Positions 17,274 through 24,471 of a stretch of DNA of 27,186 nt are shown here, piece by piece. Source of the DNA: a bacterium (lineage in GTDB: Bacteria; Verrucomicrobiota; Kiritimatiellia; UBA8416); contig JAIFLS010000183.1 of the NCBI GenBank assembly GCA_020048935.1, positions 1 through 27,186 of the forward strand. The letters run 5' to 3'. Both the position numbers and the translations under genes were made by a program. The notes below the pieces were generated by a model. It did no database searches. It saw only the letters and a program-made list of their open reading frames with translations, and was not told the DNA's origin. Within the stretch, counting starts at the first letter, position 1; the number at the start of each line of letters is the position of its first letter.

Positions 17274-17368
17274 GTTACTGTTTCAACTTTTTGTTACTAC
17301 CTCTTACACCGCACGACCGTACACCATCCGCTCCCGAGAGCAGACACGACCGCAACGAAACAGCCGAC

Positions 17369-17397
17369 CTTATACCGGAACCGGCAGGAACCCGCAA
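17369..17397 (-). promoter_or_regulatory. sigma70-like promoter of rpsA
   Basis: On the minus strand TTGCGG (-35, 17397-17392) and TATAAG (-10, 17374-17369) are separated by exactly 17 bases. The predicted start of transcription leaves a leader of about 90 bases before the rpsA ATG. Confidence 0.6.
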
Positions 17398-17442
17398 GCA
17401 CCAAAACAAAAAAATATGTTCGTCTTGTCAAGCGGTTTGTCC

Positions 17443-17448
17443 TATACT
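17443..17448 (+). promoter_or_regulatory. Possible -10 element of the sulfite reductase operon
   Basis: TATACT matches the -10 consensus at five of six bases, 38 bases before the reductase start. No good -35 lies at 16-18 bases; a TTGTCA (17425-17430) is only 12 bases away. An activator-dependent promoter is possible but unproven. The rest of the 212-bp divergent gap from rpsA shows no other element. Confidence 0.35.
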
Positions 17449-17485
17449 CACTAAGAATTCCAACCCTAAGCAAGGAGAACCCCGG

Positions 17486-19210
17486 ATGCCCGCACAGATG
17501 GAGCTAACCCAGGTCGAGCGTGACAAACTCGATATCAATCCCGATTTTGACTTCGCGGCGATCGGCAAGCGCGATCTCGACGCCCTGACGCCGAACGAGA
17601 TCGCCATGTTCAAATGGTCCGGCGTCTACCACCAGCTCCAGCGCGGCTACTTCATGATCCGTCTGCGCATCCCCGGCGGGCTTCTCACCAGTGCCCAGCT
17701 TGCCCGTGCCGGCGAGCTGGCCACGGCCTACGGGCAGGACCATCTCTGCATCACCACCCGCCAGACGCTACAGTACCACTGGATCCGCCTGGCCGATATC
17801 CACAAGATCATCGACGGCATGAAGGAACTCGGCATCATCACCCGCAATGCCTGCGGCGACGTCTGCCGCAATGTCGTGAGCTGCTCGCTACAGGGCGTCT
17901 GCCCGCACGAGATCGCCGATACCGGCGACGTGGTCATGGCGCTGGCCGATGACCCGGTGCTGCGCGACCAGCAGCGCAACCTGCCGCGCAAGCACAAGAT
18001 CAGCGTGAGCGGCTGCGCCTCATCCTGCGGCCAGGCGCTGATGAACTGCCAGGGCTGGTACCCGGTCAAGCGCACCGATACGGACGGCACTGCCAAGATC
18101 GGATGGGTGCTGACGGCGGGCGGCGGGCTCGGCGCCCTCCCCCATATGGGCAAGCTGATCTTCTCCTGGGTTCCGGCGGACCTGGTCGTTCCGGTCGCCC
18201 GCGCGGTGGTCGAGAGCCATAACCGGTATGGCAACCGGCGCGTCCGCAAATACGCCCGGCTGAAGATCGTCGTCGCCGAGATGGGCGTCGAGACCTATCG
18301 CCAGCGCCTGCTCGAGATCATGCGCGAGAGCGGTGTGACCGGGCTGGACCGGCTGGAGGCAGCCGACGCCCCACCCGCCCTCGCGCCCATCCCGTACGCA
18401 GGCCAAGCGGTCATCCCGCAGCGAGGCGGCCAGGATCTTTGCACCGTGCGCGTGATCATCCCGCGCTCGGAAATCAGCGGCGACGACGCCGTCCGCTTCG
18501 CCGGCTGGGCGGCCGAGTTCGGCAGCGGCACAGTCGCCCTCAGCAACCGCCAGAACCTGGAGATACGCGACGTGCCAGCGTCGCGGGTCGCAGCACTTCA
18601 AGCCCGCCTGCATGAGGCCGGCTGGCGCACCGAGGGCTTCGAACTGCTGCCCGACATCGTCGCCTGCGTCGGCACCACGCTTTGCAACCTGGCCGTATCC
18701 GACACCCCCGCCGTCTACCGGCACCTGACCGAGGCGTTCGCGACCGATATGGAGCTGACCGCCGCCGTCGGACCGCTGCGGATCAACATGAACGGCTGCC
18801 CGAACTCCTGTGCCCAGCACTGGATCGCGGACATCGGCCTGCGCGGGCGCCGTTTCCGCAACGACAAGGGGGACAGCCAGAACGGCAACGAGAAGGGCAG
18901 CGAGAAGGGCAGCGAGGAAGGGTTCGCCCTCTTCGCCGGCGGACGATTGGACGCGGCCGGCCACGTCGGCGAGCATGTGATCGATATCGCCTCGACCGAT
19001 GCCGTGCCGGCGGTACGCGGCCTGCTGGCACTCTACCTGGAGGAACGCAGCCAGGGCGAAACCTTTGGCGACTACGCCCGCCGCCTGGGGGGCTGCCAGC
19101 TCGGCCAGAAGCTCGCCGCGGCCCTGGACATCGCCCGGCATGAACCGCTCAACCAGCGCAATACCCGCCTGCAGCAATCACTGATGAACGTATTCGAGGA
19201 GGCAAAGTAG
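17486..19210 (+). CDS. Siroheme sulfite/nitrite reductase with two cluster motifs
   Basis: The 574-residue product has the two-fold layout of sulfite/nitrite reductases (ferredoxin-like half plus siroheme/4Fe-4S half, twice), giving six-electron reduction of sulfite to sulfide or nitrite to ammonia. Siroheme and substrate residues fit E. coli SiR: TTRQ (Arg92), DVCRN (Arg128) and LPRKHK (Lys169, Lys171). The canonical cluster cysteines are Cys394-x5-Cys400 and Cys438-x3-Cys442. Unusually, the N-terminal half also has Cys133-x5-Cys139 and Cys177-x3-Cys181. A charged low-complexity insert lies at about 459-479. The ATG at 17486 has AAGGAG at 17472-17477, 8 bases upstream; the open frame further upstream is not needed. 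The electron-donor candidate gene begins 2 bp after the stop. Sulfite versus nitrite cannot be settled from sequence alone. Confidence 0.9.
   Translation: MPAQMELTQVERDKLDINPDFDFAAIGKRDLDALTPNEIAMFKWSGVYHQLQRGYFMIRLRIPGGLLTSAQLARAGELATAYGQDHLCITTRQTLQYHWIRLADIHKIIDGMKELGIITRNACGDVCRNVVSCSLQGVCPHEIADTGDVVMALADDPVLRDQQRNLPRKHKISVSGCASSCGQALMNCQGWYPVKRTDTDGTAKIGWVLTAGGGLGALPHMGKLIFSWVPADLVVPVARAVVESHNRYGNRRVRKYARLKIVVAEMGVETYRQRLLEIMRESGVTGLDRLEAADAPPALAPIPYAGQAVIPQRGGQDLCTVRVIIPRSEISGDDAVRFAGWAAEFGSGTVALSNRQNLEIRDVPASRVAALQARLHEAGWRTEGFELLPDIVACVGTTLCNLAVSDTPAVYRHLTEAFATDMELTAAVGPLRINMNGCPNSCAQHWIADIGLRGRRFRNDKGDSQNGNEKGSEKGSEEGFALFAGGRLDAAGHVGEHVIDIASTDAVPAVRGLLALYLEERSQGETFGDYARRLGGCQLGQKLAAALDIARHEPLNQRNTRLQQSLMNVFEEAK
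18889..18922 (+). repeat. 12-bp tandem repeat inside the reductase gene
   Basis: The unit cgagaagggcag occurs twice (18889-18900, 18901-18912) and partly a third time (cgaggaaggg, to 18922). It encodes a Glu-Lys-Gly-Ser-type low-complexity insert in a loop of the C-terminal half, after the cluster motif. The frame is kept. It is a likely slippage site. Confidence 0.7.
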
Positions 19211-19212
19211 CC

Positions 19213-21723
19213 ATGCACGATCCCCTGCACGATGTCAAGAAACGCGCCCGGCTGCTGCTGCGACTGGAACAGCCGAACGCCGCCATCAACCTCCTGCGTG
19301 TCCCGGAATCGCGCACCGACGCCGAACTCTGCGCATTGCTGGCGGAGGCCTACTTCATGCGCGGCGATGCCAAGGGTGATGTCTACTCGTCGTCGTTCTT
19401 CGCCACCCGAGCCGAGGCACTAGGTGCCGGATCACCCGCCATGCTCGCGATCCGAGCCATCGGGGCCTTCCGCAAGGAGGACTACGCCGAGGCCTGCGAA
19501 CTGTTCGGACGCTTCATCGGTGCCGACAGTTCCCCGAACGCGCAGTACGTGTACGGGCTTTCCTGCCTGCATGCCAGCCGCCTCGCCGAGGCGCGCCAGT
19601 GGCTGACCGCCGCCTTGGCAACCGACCACCTCAACCCCGACTATGTTGAGGCACTGGAACAGGTTGAGCAGGCGGAAGCACTGGCAAAGCCGCAGATCGG
19701 CTCGCGAGGACTCTCGCCCTCCATTAAGGAAACCAACGGAATTTCAACAGATGGGGGGCGAGCGTCCTCGCGAGCCGGTGCGCTCGATCGCCCTGCCTCG
19801 ACGCTGGGCGGTGTCGTCGGCAGGCGGCCACTGGAGGCCCCGGCACCTTACCGTCACAACGCGCTATCGCGGCTGGCCGGTACTGGACGGGCCGCCAAGG
19901 ACATGCACTGGCTGGCAATCAACATCCCCTGCCAGGAAGCCTGCCCCGCGCACACCGATATTCCTCGCTACCTGACCGACATCCACGACGGCAATTACGA
20001 GGCGGCCTACCGCACTAACCTGCTCGACAACGTGTTCCCCGCCGTACTCGGGCGCGTCTGCGCCCGCCCCTGCGAGAAGGTATGCCGCCATGGCTGGGAG
20101 GGACTCGGCGAGTCGGTCGCGATCTGTTTCTCCAAGCGCGCCGCCGCCGATTTCAATCCCCACGCGGATCCCGTGGTTCTCGAACCGCTGTTCCCGCCGT
20201 CCGGCAAGCGCGTCGCCGTGGTCGGCAGCGGCGTGGCCGGCCTCACCGCCGCCCGCGAGCTGGCCCGACTGGGTCACGCGGTGACCGTCTATGAGAAGCA
20301 TTGCCGCCCCGGCGGCATGATGAACCAGGGTATTCCGGTCTTCCGGCTGCCGCGCGAGCACATCGAGCGCGAGATCGAGCAGATCCGCCGCCTGGGCGTC
20401 GAGATCCGCTGCAGCGCCGCCGTCGGCGAGACGGTCGCGCTCGACGCGCTCGTCGCCGACCACGATGCCGTGGTGCTCGCCGCCGGCACGCTGCGCCCGA
20501 ACCTGCTCGACATCCCCGGCAATGAATTGGACGGGATCCTGCACGGACTCGATTTCCTGCTCGAGACCAACGAGCACGGCGACGGCCCGATCGGCCGCGA
20601 GGTGGTTGTGATCGGTGGTGGCTTCACCGCCATGGATTGCGCCCGCTCGGCCAAGCGTCTGGGCATGAAGCTCTCCGCCCCGGATGGCACGGACTGGCGC
20701 CAGTTTCCGCTGGCGCAATCCAAGGCCAATGTGAATGTCTACTACCGCCGCTCCGTCCAGGAAATGCTGGTCACCCCCGGCGAGATCGAGGAGCTCGCCC
20801 ATGAAGGCATCGGAATGTTCACCCTGGTCAGCCCCGTTTCCTACCTGGGCAAGGACGGACGGGTGACCGGCGTATGCTTTGTACGCACCCGCCTCGGCGA
20901 GCCGGATGCGAGCGGACGGCGGCGCCCGGAACCGATTCCCGGCAGCGAGTTCGAGGTGCAGGCGGACCTGGTCCTGCTGGCGACCGGACAATTTCCCGAC
21001 ACGGCCTTCATCAATGGACCGATTCGCGAATCGCTGGTGGCCAAAGACCAGTGGCTCAAGAGCGGCGGCACGCCCGCCACGACCCATCCGAAGGTTTTCG
21101 CCGCTGGCGATTTCGCCAACGGGGCATCCTCGCTGATCGATGCCATCGGGCATGCCAAGACCTGTGCGCGCGCCGTGGACGAGGCGCTGATGGGTTCCCG
21201 CCGTCTCGAGGATGTCGCGGTGATCGAGGACGATACCGCCACTCGCCGCATCCGCGAGATGGACGAGGTTCCCCTGCAGTCCATGCCGGTACTGCCACGC
21301 GCGGCGCGCACCCTCACCGGCGAGGTCGAGACCGGCTACGACCCGTCACTGGCGACCGACGAGACGCAGCGCTGCTACCGCTGCCACTACAAGTACGAGA
21401 TCGATTCGGACAAGTGCATCTACTGCGACTGGTGCATCAAGGCCAAACCGCGCCCGAACTGCATTGTCAAGGTCAGCGAACTGGTCTACGGCGAACGCGG
21501 CGAGATCGTCGACTTCATCCGCGCCAAGGGTAGCGAGGATACACGCCTGATCTACATCAACCAGGAGGACTGCATCCGCTGCAACGCCTGTGTCGACGCC
21601 TGCCCGGTCGACTGCATCAGCATCCAGAAGGTCTCGCGGGTAGTGGGAAAGACTGCAGACTGTAGACCGCAGACTGAAGACCACTCATGCTCGGCAGTTT
21701 CAACCACGAATGGAACGAATTGA
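19213..21723 (+). CDS. TPR / GltD-type FAD-NAD(P)H oxidoreductase / ferredoxin fusion
   Basis: The 836-residue product joins several parts. Residues 10-150 look like TPR helices (DYAEACELFGRFI, RLAEARQWLTAAL). A low-complexity linker (159-215) follows. Residues 230-310 are the N-terminal Fe-S domain of the glutamate-synthase small subunit (Cys240, 244, 283, 287, 291). The FAD-binding GSGVAG is at 338-343 and the NAD(P)H-binding IGGGFTA at 467-473; VFAAGDFANG closes the FAD site. The end has a CIYCDWC cysteine group (735-750) and a typical C-x2-C-x2-C-x3-CP ferredoxin motif (787-798). GltD-type proteins pass electrons from NAD(P)H through FAD to Fe-S centres. Lying 2 bp after the siroheme reductase with GAGGAGG before its ATG, it probably feeds that enzyme. 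The linker contains a palindromic repeat and the last about 25 residues are repeat-like. Confidence 0.9.
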   Translation: MHDPLHDVKKRARLLLRLEQPNAAINLLRVPESRTDAELCALLAEAYFMRGDAKGDVYSSSFFATRAEALGAGSPAMLAIRAIGAFRKEDYAEACELFGRFIGADSSPNAQYVYGLSCLHASRLAEARQWLTAALATDHLNPDYVEALEQVEQAEALAKPQIGSRGLSPSIKETNGISTDGGRASSRAGALDRPASTLGGVVGRRPLEAPAPYRHNALSRLAGTGRAAKDMHWLAINIPCQEACPAHTDIPRYLTDIHDGNYEAAYRTNLLDNVFPAVLGRVCARPCEKVCRHGWEGLGESVAICFSKRAAADFNPHADPVVLEPLFPPSGKRVAVVGSGVAGLTAARELARLGHAVTVYEKHCRPGGMMNQGIPVFRLPREHIEREIEQIRRLGVEIRCSAAVGETVALDALVADHDAVVLAAGTLRPNLLDIPGNELDGILHGLDFLLETNEHGDGPIGREVVVIGGGFTAMDCARSAKRLGMKLSAPDGTDWRQFPLAQSKANVNVYYRRSVQEMLVTPGEIEELAHEGIGMFTLVSPVSYLGKDGRVTGVCFVRTRLGEPDASGRRRPEPIPGSEFEVQADLVLLATGQFPDTAFINGPIRESLVAKDQWLKSGGTPATTHPKVFAAGDFANGASSLIDAIGHAKTCARAVDEALMGSRRLEDVAVIEDDTATRRIREMDEVPLQSMPVLPRAARTLTGEVETGYDPSLATDETQRCYRCHYKYEIDSDKCIYCDWCIKAKPRPNCIVKVSELVYGERGEIVDFIRAKGSEDTRLIYINQEDCIRCNACVDACPVDCISIQKVSRVVGKTADCRPQTEDHSCSAVSTTNGTN
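19699..19776. repeat. Inverted repeat inside the oxidoreductase coding sequence
   Basis: A left arm at 19699-19722 (starting ggctcgcgagga) and a right arm at 19753-19776 (ending tcctcgcgagcc) pair at 22 of 24 positions, with a 30-base loop. The whole element is read through in frame as residues 163-188 of the fusion protein. Arm and loop size resemble the intergenic palindrome at 2971-3044 (22-base arms, 30-base loop), so it looks like a REP-type element that settled in a linker. Confidence 0.85.
21649..21682. repeat. Repeat-like 3' end of the oxidoreductase gene
   Basis: The stretch contains cagactg or close variants three times (gactgcagac, cagactgtag, cagactgaag) in 34 bases. It encodes residues TADCRPQTED, after the last Fe-S motif and outside the conserved fold. 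Base composition is also less G+C-rich than the gene body. It looks like repeat DNA recruited as the end of the reading frame. Confidence 0.6.
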
Positions 21724-21790
21724 AATTGTTTTAACCTCTCTTTTGTGGGCACTGCGCGCCCCAAAAATCAGTCATCAAGGAAGCCCCCAC

Positions 21791-21830
21791 ATGCACTCAC
21801 ACACACACTCACACACCCCCACACACACCA
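21791..21830 (+). repeat. CA-rich simple-sequence tract at the start of manA
   Basis: Starting at the ATG, about 40 bases consist almost only of C and A (cactcacacacacactcaca and onward). They encode alternating His, Ser and Thr. A length change of 1 or 2 bases here would shift the manA frame. Confidence 0.8.
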
Positions 21831-22798
21831 CCCCCTACCCACTGCTTTTCCAGCCTGTCTACAAGGATTACCTCTGGGGCGGAAACCGTCTTGCCCGTCA
21901 ATATGGGCGCAGCGGCACGCCGGCGGTCTGCGCGGAATCCTGGGAGATCTCAGACCGTCCCGAGGGCATGAGCGTGGTCACCAACGGTCCCATGAAAGGC
22001 CGCACGCTGCATGCGCTGGTCGAGGAATGGGGTCCGGCCCTGACCGGCGGCGACGAACCGGTCTTCCCGCTGCTGGTCAAGCTGATCGATGCCCGCAAGG
22101 ATCTGAGCGTCCAGGTGCATCCGAATGAACACAACGCGCACCGTACCGGCGGAGAACCCAAGACCGAGATGTGGTACGTGCTCGAAGCCGATCCGGCCGC
22201 GCAGATCTATGCCGGGCTCCGTCCCGGCTGCACCCGTGAACGCTTCGAGAAAGCCCTGCTCGATGGCACGCTAGAGACCGAGGCCCTGGCCGCCGTGCCG
22301 GCCAGGCCCGGCCGGGCGGTCTTCGTGCCCGGCGGGCGCGTCCATGCCATCGGGGCGGGCTGTCTGCTGCTCGAGATCCAGCAGAACTCCAACACCACCT
22401 ACCGTGTGTACGACTGGAACCGTACCGACGAAAAGGGCCGCCCGCGCGAACTGCATCTGGAGCAGGCCATGGAGGTCATCGAGTGGGACAACGCCGCGCC
22501 AGAAGTGTGCTCGCCGCGACCGCGGACGGGTGAAGGACCGAACACGGTTGCCGACATCATCACCTGCCCCTTCTTCAGCAGCGAGCGTCTGGTCCTGAAT
22601 GCGCCCGAACCGGTCGCGCACGACGGCACCAGTTTCCACATCGTCTTTGCCGTGAGCGGCACGGTCCTGATCGGGGCCGGCGGCACCGTCGCCACGGCCG
22701 ACCCAGGCACAAGCTGCCTGATCCCCGCCGCCGCCCGCCACTACACCCTCACCCCCGTCGGCGGCCCCGCCGTGGTGATACGGGTGGGGAAAAGCTGA
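21791..22798 (+). CDS. manA: Mannose-6-phosphate isomerase, class I
   Basis: This 335-residue zinc-dependent isomerase interconverts fructose-6-phosphate and mannose-6-phosphate, linking glycolysis to GDP-mannose and glycan synthesis. Zinc ligands by family position are Gln108 and His110 (VQVHPNE), Glu126 (KTEMWYV) and His185 (GGRVHAIG). The catalytic arginine is probably Arg205 in TTYRVYDWNR. The frame is open from 21710, but AAGGAAG at 21777-21783 is well placed for the ATG at 21791, and the conserved fold starts only at about residue 16 (YPLLFQPVYKDYLWGG). The first 15 residues are HSHTHSHTPTHTTPY, encoded by a CA-rich tract. The gene lies 67 bp after the oxidoreductase, and no terminator is seen between them. 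Confidence 0.95.
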   Translation: MHSHTHSHTPTHTTPYPLLFQPVYKDYLWGGNRLARQYGRSGTPAVCAESWEISDRPEGMSVVTNGPMKGRTLHALVEEWGPALTGGDEPVFPLLVKLIDARKDLSVQVHPNEHNAHRTGGEPKTEMWYVLEADPAAQIYAGLRPGCTRERFEKALLDGTLETEALAAVPARPGRAVFVPGGRVHAIGAGCLLLEIQQNSNTTYRVYDWNRTDEKGRPRELHLEQAMEVIEWDNAAPEVCSPRPRTGEGPNTVADIITCPFFSSERLVLNAPEPVAHDGTSFHIVFAVSGTVLIGAGGTVATADPGTSCLIPAAARHYTLTPVGGPAVVIRVGKS

Positions 22799-22816
22799 AT
22801 GTACGTTTTTCACTCG

Positions 22817-22847
22817 CTATTTTGATCACTGCGTGATCAAAATAGCC
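22817..22847. repeat. Perfect 14-bp palindrome between manA and the next gene
   Basis: gctattttgatcac (22817-22830) and its exact complement (22834-22847) are separated by only tgc. The A+T-rich core TGATCA is doubled around the loop. No T-run follows on the plus strand, so it is not a standard intrinsic terminator. It could end or stabilise the manA transcript, act as a dimeric-protein operator before the next gene, or be a mobile palindrome. Confidence 0.85.
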
Positions 22848-22876
22848 CATCGTCAAAAACCCGAAAGGAAAACACC

Positions 22877-24442
22877 ATGCACATTCGCGCCCTGTCCCGC
22901 CATCTGCTGTCCACCGCACTGGCCGTCTCGCTCCTGCCGCTGGCCGCCTCGGCCGCCACCCCCCGCGACCCCGCCGCCAGCCTACAGGTCTACAACGACA
23001 TCCACGAGCGGCTCGATACTGGCGGCGACCTGATCGTCATTGCCAATGTCGACGGCCTGGTCGAGAAAGCCATGGACGCCATCCGCAGTATCGCCGCCAT
23101 CGCCCCGGTCATGCCGGGTGAGGCCAACACCCCCGCAGCGACCCTCGCGAAGGTATCGGTTTTCCTCAAGCAGAACGGATTCTATGCCGTCAAGGGCATC
23201 GGCATGAGCGTCGTGCCACGGGCCGATGGCATCAACAAGATCAAGACCTTTGTCGCACGGGATGCCGAGGCTGCCCGCCTGCCGCTCTGGCTGGCACTGG
23301 TCGGCGGTGCCCCATCCGCCATGAAGGTCCATGCCTACCTGCCTAAGGACACCGTGCTGGTACGCTCCGGTACCGCCGATATGCGTGCCCTCTGGAAGCT
23401 TGTGCGCAGCGGCGCGACGGAGATCGGAGGCAGCGAGGCCTCCGGCGGCATGGACATGGGGCTGGCGATGTTCACCGCCAAGGTCGGCGTGTCCCCCGAG
23501 GTGCTGATCCAGTCGATCGTGCCGGAGGGTTTTCTCTCCATCCAACTCTCGTCCTCGTCCACGGTCACGATCCCGATGGAGGGGACGGCAGGTGCAACCA
23601 TTCCGGCCCCGTCACTGCTGCTGGTAACCGCGGTCAAGGACAGCACGATCATCGACACTGTCAAGAAGGCCTTCGCACAGAACCTGCAGACGCCCCTGCC
23701 GGAAGTCCGCCTCGGCGATGCCACGGTATATAACATCCCCTTCCCGGTCCCGGCCCCGTTCCCGATGCAGCTCACGCTGGCCACCCACGGCAATTACCTG
23801 CTCATCGGCACCACCTCGTCCGCGGTCACCGATGCCCTCGATGCCGCCACCAAAGGCGGGGGCCTGAAGACCGAAGCGGAATTCGCCTCAGCTTTTCCTG
23901 CCGCCACAACAAACAACGGTATCCTGTTCGTCAGCAGCCGCCTCGGCCAGGCCTTCAAAACCGTCCAAGACCAGATGTTTGCCCAGATGCCTGCCGGCGG
24001 CGGGGAAACGGCCATGTTCACCCAGGTGCGCAGCCTGATGGACCAGAACCTCGACACGCGCACGGCGTTCACGTTCTACAACCTGCGCAACGGCGTGCAG
24101 GCCAGCGGCACCAGCGCCTCGGGCGGACAGCAGCTCGTCGGCTCCATGTTCATTGCACCGATGGGGATGATGGCGGCCATCGCTATCCCCTCGTTCGTCA
24201 AGGCTCGTTCCACCGCCCAGCAGAACAGTTGCATCAACAACCTGCGCATGATCGACTCCGCCAAGGAACAATGGGCCATGGCAGAGAACAAAGCCGATGG
24301 CGATCCGGTCGATGAGGCCGGCATCGCGGCATACCTTCGCGACGGCATCCCCACCTGCCCGCAAGGCGGCACCTACACCCTCAACCCCATCGGCCAGGAA
24401 CCCACCTGCTCCCACCCCGGCCACGGCCTGGGAAAGCAGTGA
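22877..24442 (+). CDS. Secreted protein with pseudopilin-like C-terminus
   Basis: The product has 521 residues and a signal peptide ending about ASA26. Residues 27-415 are not recognised with certainty; the repeated pattern of beta-rich segments and KDSTIIDTVKKAF, GNYLLIGTTSSAVTDALDA recalls uncharacterised DUF3352-like surface proteins. From about 420 a hydrophobic stretch (LVGSMFIAPMGMMAAIAIPSF) runs into VKARSTAQQNSCINNLRMIDSAKEQWA, then CPQGGTYTLNPIGQEPTCSHPGHG. That end looks like a type II secretion/type IV pseudopilin of the PulG kind, normally at a protein's N-terminus after a prepilin cleavage site. Here it is C-terminal and no prepilin motif (G-FTLIE) is present. The start is supported by AAAGGA 9 bases before the ATG. 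Function unknown. Confidence 0.75.
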   Translation: MHIRALSRHLLSTALAVSLLPLAASAATPRDPAASLQVYNDIHERLDTGGDLIVIANVDGLVEKAMDAIRSIAAIAPVMPGEANTPAATLAKVSVFLKQNGFYAVKGIGMSVVPRADGINKIKTFVARDAEAARLPLWLALVGGAPSAMKVHAYLPKDTVLVRSGTADMRALWKLVRSGATEIGGSEASGGMDMGLAMFTAKVGVSPEVLIQSIVPEGFLSIQLSSSSTVTIPMEGTAGATIPAPSLLLVTAVKDSTIIDTVKKAFAQNLQTPLPEVRLGDATVYNIPFPVPAPFPMQLTLATHGNYLLIGTTSSAVTDALDAATKGGGLKTEAEFASAFPAATTNNGILFVSSRLGQAFKTVQDQMFAQMPAGGGETAMFTQVRSLMDQNLDTRTAFTFYNLRNGVQASGTSASGGQQLVGSMFIAPMGMMAAIAIPSFVKARSTAQQNSCINNLRMIDSAKEQWAMAENKADGDPVDEAGIAAYLRDGIPTCPQGGTYTLNPIGQEPTCSHPGHGLGKQ

Positions 24443-24471
24443 GCGAAAACGAATGGGTATAATTCTTGGGA

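Noticed and set aside
17267..17485. An upstream extension of the siroheme reductase frame
   Set aside because: It overlaps the rpsA start and its residues do not fit the family; AAGGAG at 17472 marks the ATG at 17486.
18889..18922. Tandem repeat considered as evidence of a frameshift in the reductase
   Set aside because: The frame is intact on both sides and the C-terminal family features continue after it.
19864..21153. A 429-codon minus-strand frame opposite the oxidoreductase gene
   Set aside because: The plus-strand FAD, NAD(P)H and Fe-S motifs are in order; the opposite frame is Ala/Gly/Arg-rich without motifs.
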